From Atopobium sp. UBA6362 (GTDB taxonomy: Bacteria > Actinomycetota > Coriobacteriia > Coriobacteriales > Atopobiaceae), in NCBI GenBank assembly GCA_002440065.1, contig DJRK01000152.1, forward strand, positions 994-6,472: a DNA stretch of 5,479 bases, in the 5' to 3' direction. This document shows positions 5,274 to 5,479 of the stretch, piece after piece; within the stretch, counting starts at the first letter, position 1, and each line of letters begins with the position of its first letter. Position numbers and translations under genes: made by a program. The notes beneath the pieces were generated by a model. The model was not told the DNA's origin and did not search any database. It saw only the letters and a program-made list of their open reading frames with translations.

Positions 5274-5479
5274 TTACTCCAAGACCTCGGCCGCGACGCG
5301 AGCGGTCTCTGTCGCGTCCTTGGCGTAGTAGTCCGCGCCCACCATCTGGGCGTACTCGGGGTTGAGCACCGCCCCACCGACGACCGTCTTGCACCAGGGG
5401 GTCTCCTTGTGCAGGAGCTCGATGGTCTCGGCCATGGCGGGAACGGTCGCCGTCATAAGCGCCGAGAGGCCCACAAGCT
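5274..5479 (-). CDS. Corrinoid (B12)-binding methyltransferase component, C-terminal end
   Basis: Only the last 68 codons and the stop (TAA at 5274-5276) are in the window; the gene enters from the right edge. The fragment is the end of a cobalamin-binding Rossmann domain. LVGLSALMT carries the S-x-L motif (Ser codon 5463-5465) and CKTVVGGAVL carries the Gly-Gly motif that surrounds the nucleotide tail of B12; the histidine motif DxHxxG would lie beyond the edge. The stretch GADYYAKDATETARVAAEVL then ends the protein without an activation domain. This matches short MetH-like homocysteine methyltransferases of anaerobes and stand-alone corrinoid proteins of methylamine or methoxy-group transfer; the fragment cannot separate them. 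It would move a methyl group on the cobalt in the cytoplasm. It converges with glpK across a 171-bp gap, so it belongs to a different transcription unit. Confidence 0.85.
   Translation of the reverse strand, partial: LVGLSALMTATVPAMAETIELLHKETPWCKTVVGGAVLNPEYAQMVGADYYAKDATETARVAAEVLE

Noticed and set aside
5099..5377. Minus-strand frame spanning the pentamer array
   Set aside because: It overlaps the corrinoid gene in another frame and its protein merely translates the repeat (GLAWLGL-type stretch).

Overview
The window looks like ordinary chromosome from a high-GC bacterium. By eye roughly two thirds of the bases are G or C, codons are strongly G/C-ending, and the Shine-Dalgarno sites are purine-rich. 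A Tat-type lipoprotein signal, a NitT/TauT-like transporter and a corrinoid-protein fragment would suit an actinobacterium, perhaps a Coriobacteriia gut lineage (Eggerthella, Slackia or Olsenella-like). That placement is inference from protein style, not proof. No RNA gene, CRISPR array, insertion sequence or phage gene is visible.

Layout: positions 1-2163 hold a minus-strand ABC importer operon read from right to left: substrate-binding lipoprotein (1138-2163), permease (316-1116), then the start of the ATPase (1-334, cut by the window edge). A 410-bp gap (2164-2573) separates it from a divergent plus-strand pair, an alpha/beta hydrolase of the monoacylglycerol lipase type (2574-3563) and glycerol kinase glpK (3609-5102). 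A convergent gap (5103-5273) follows. The C-terminal end of a minus-strand corrinoid-binding methyltransferase component (5274-5479) closes the window.

How the genes work together: the importer brings in a small organic solute that the sequence does not identify. The hydrolase-glpK pair suggests an ester hydrolase freeing glycerol that GlpK then phosphorylates to glycerol 3-phosphate. The corrinoid protein belongs to one-carbon or methionine metabolism and has no obvious link to the others.

The unexplained structure lies in three places. A 22-bp near-perfect inverted repeat, with two weaker copies, sits in the divergent gap. An in-frame 36-bp tandem repeat interrupts the ATPase just after its Walker A region. 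A degenerate pentanucleotide array next to a long imperfect hairpin lies between the convergent genes. I do not see convincing evidence of a wholly new biological system; these three are the best leads.
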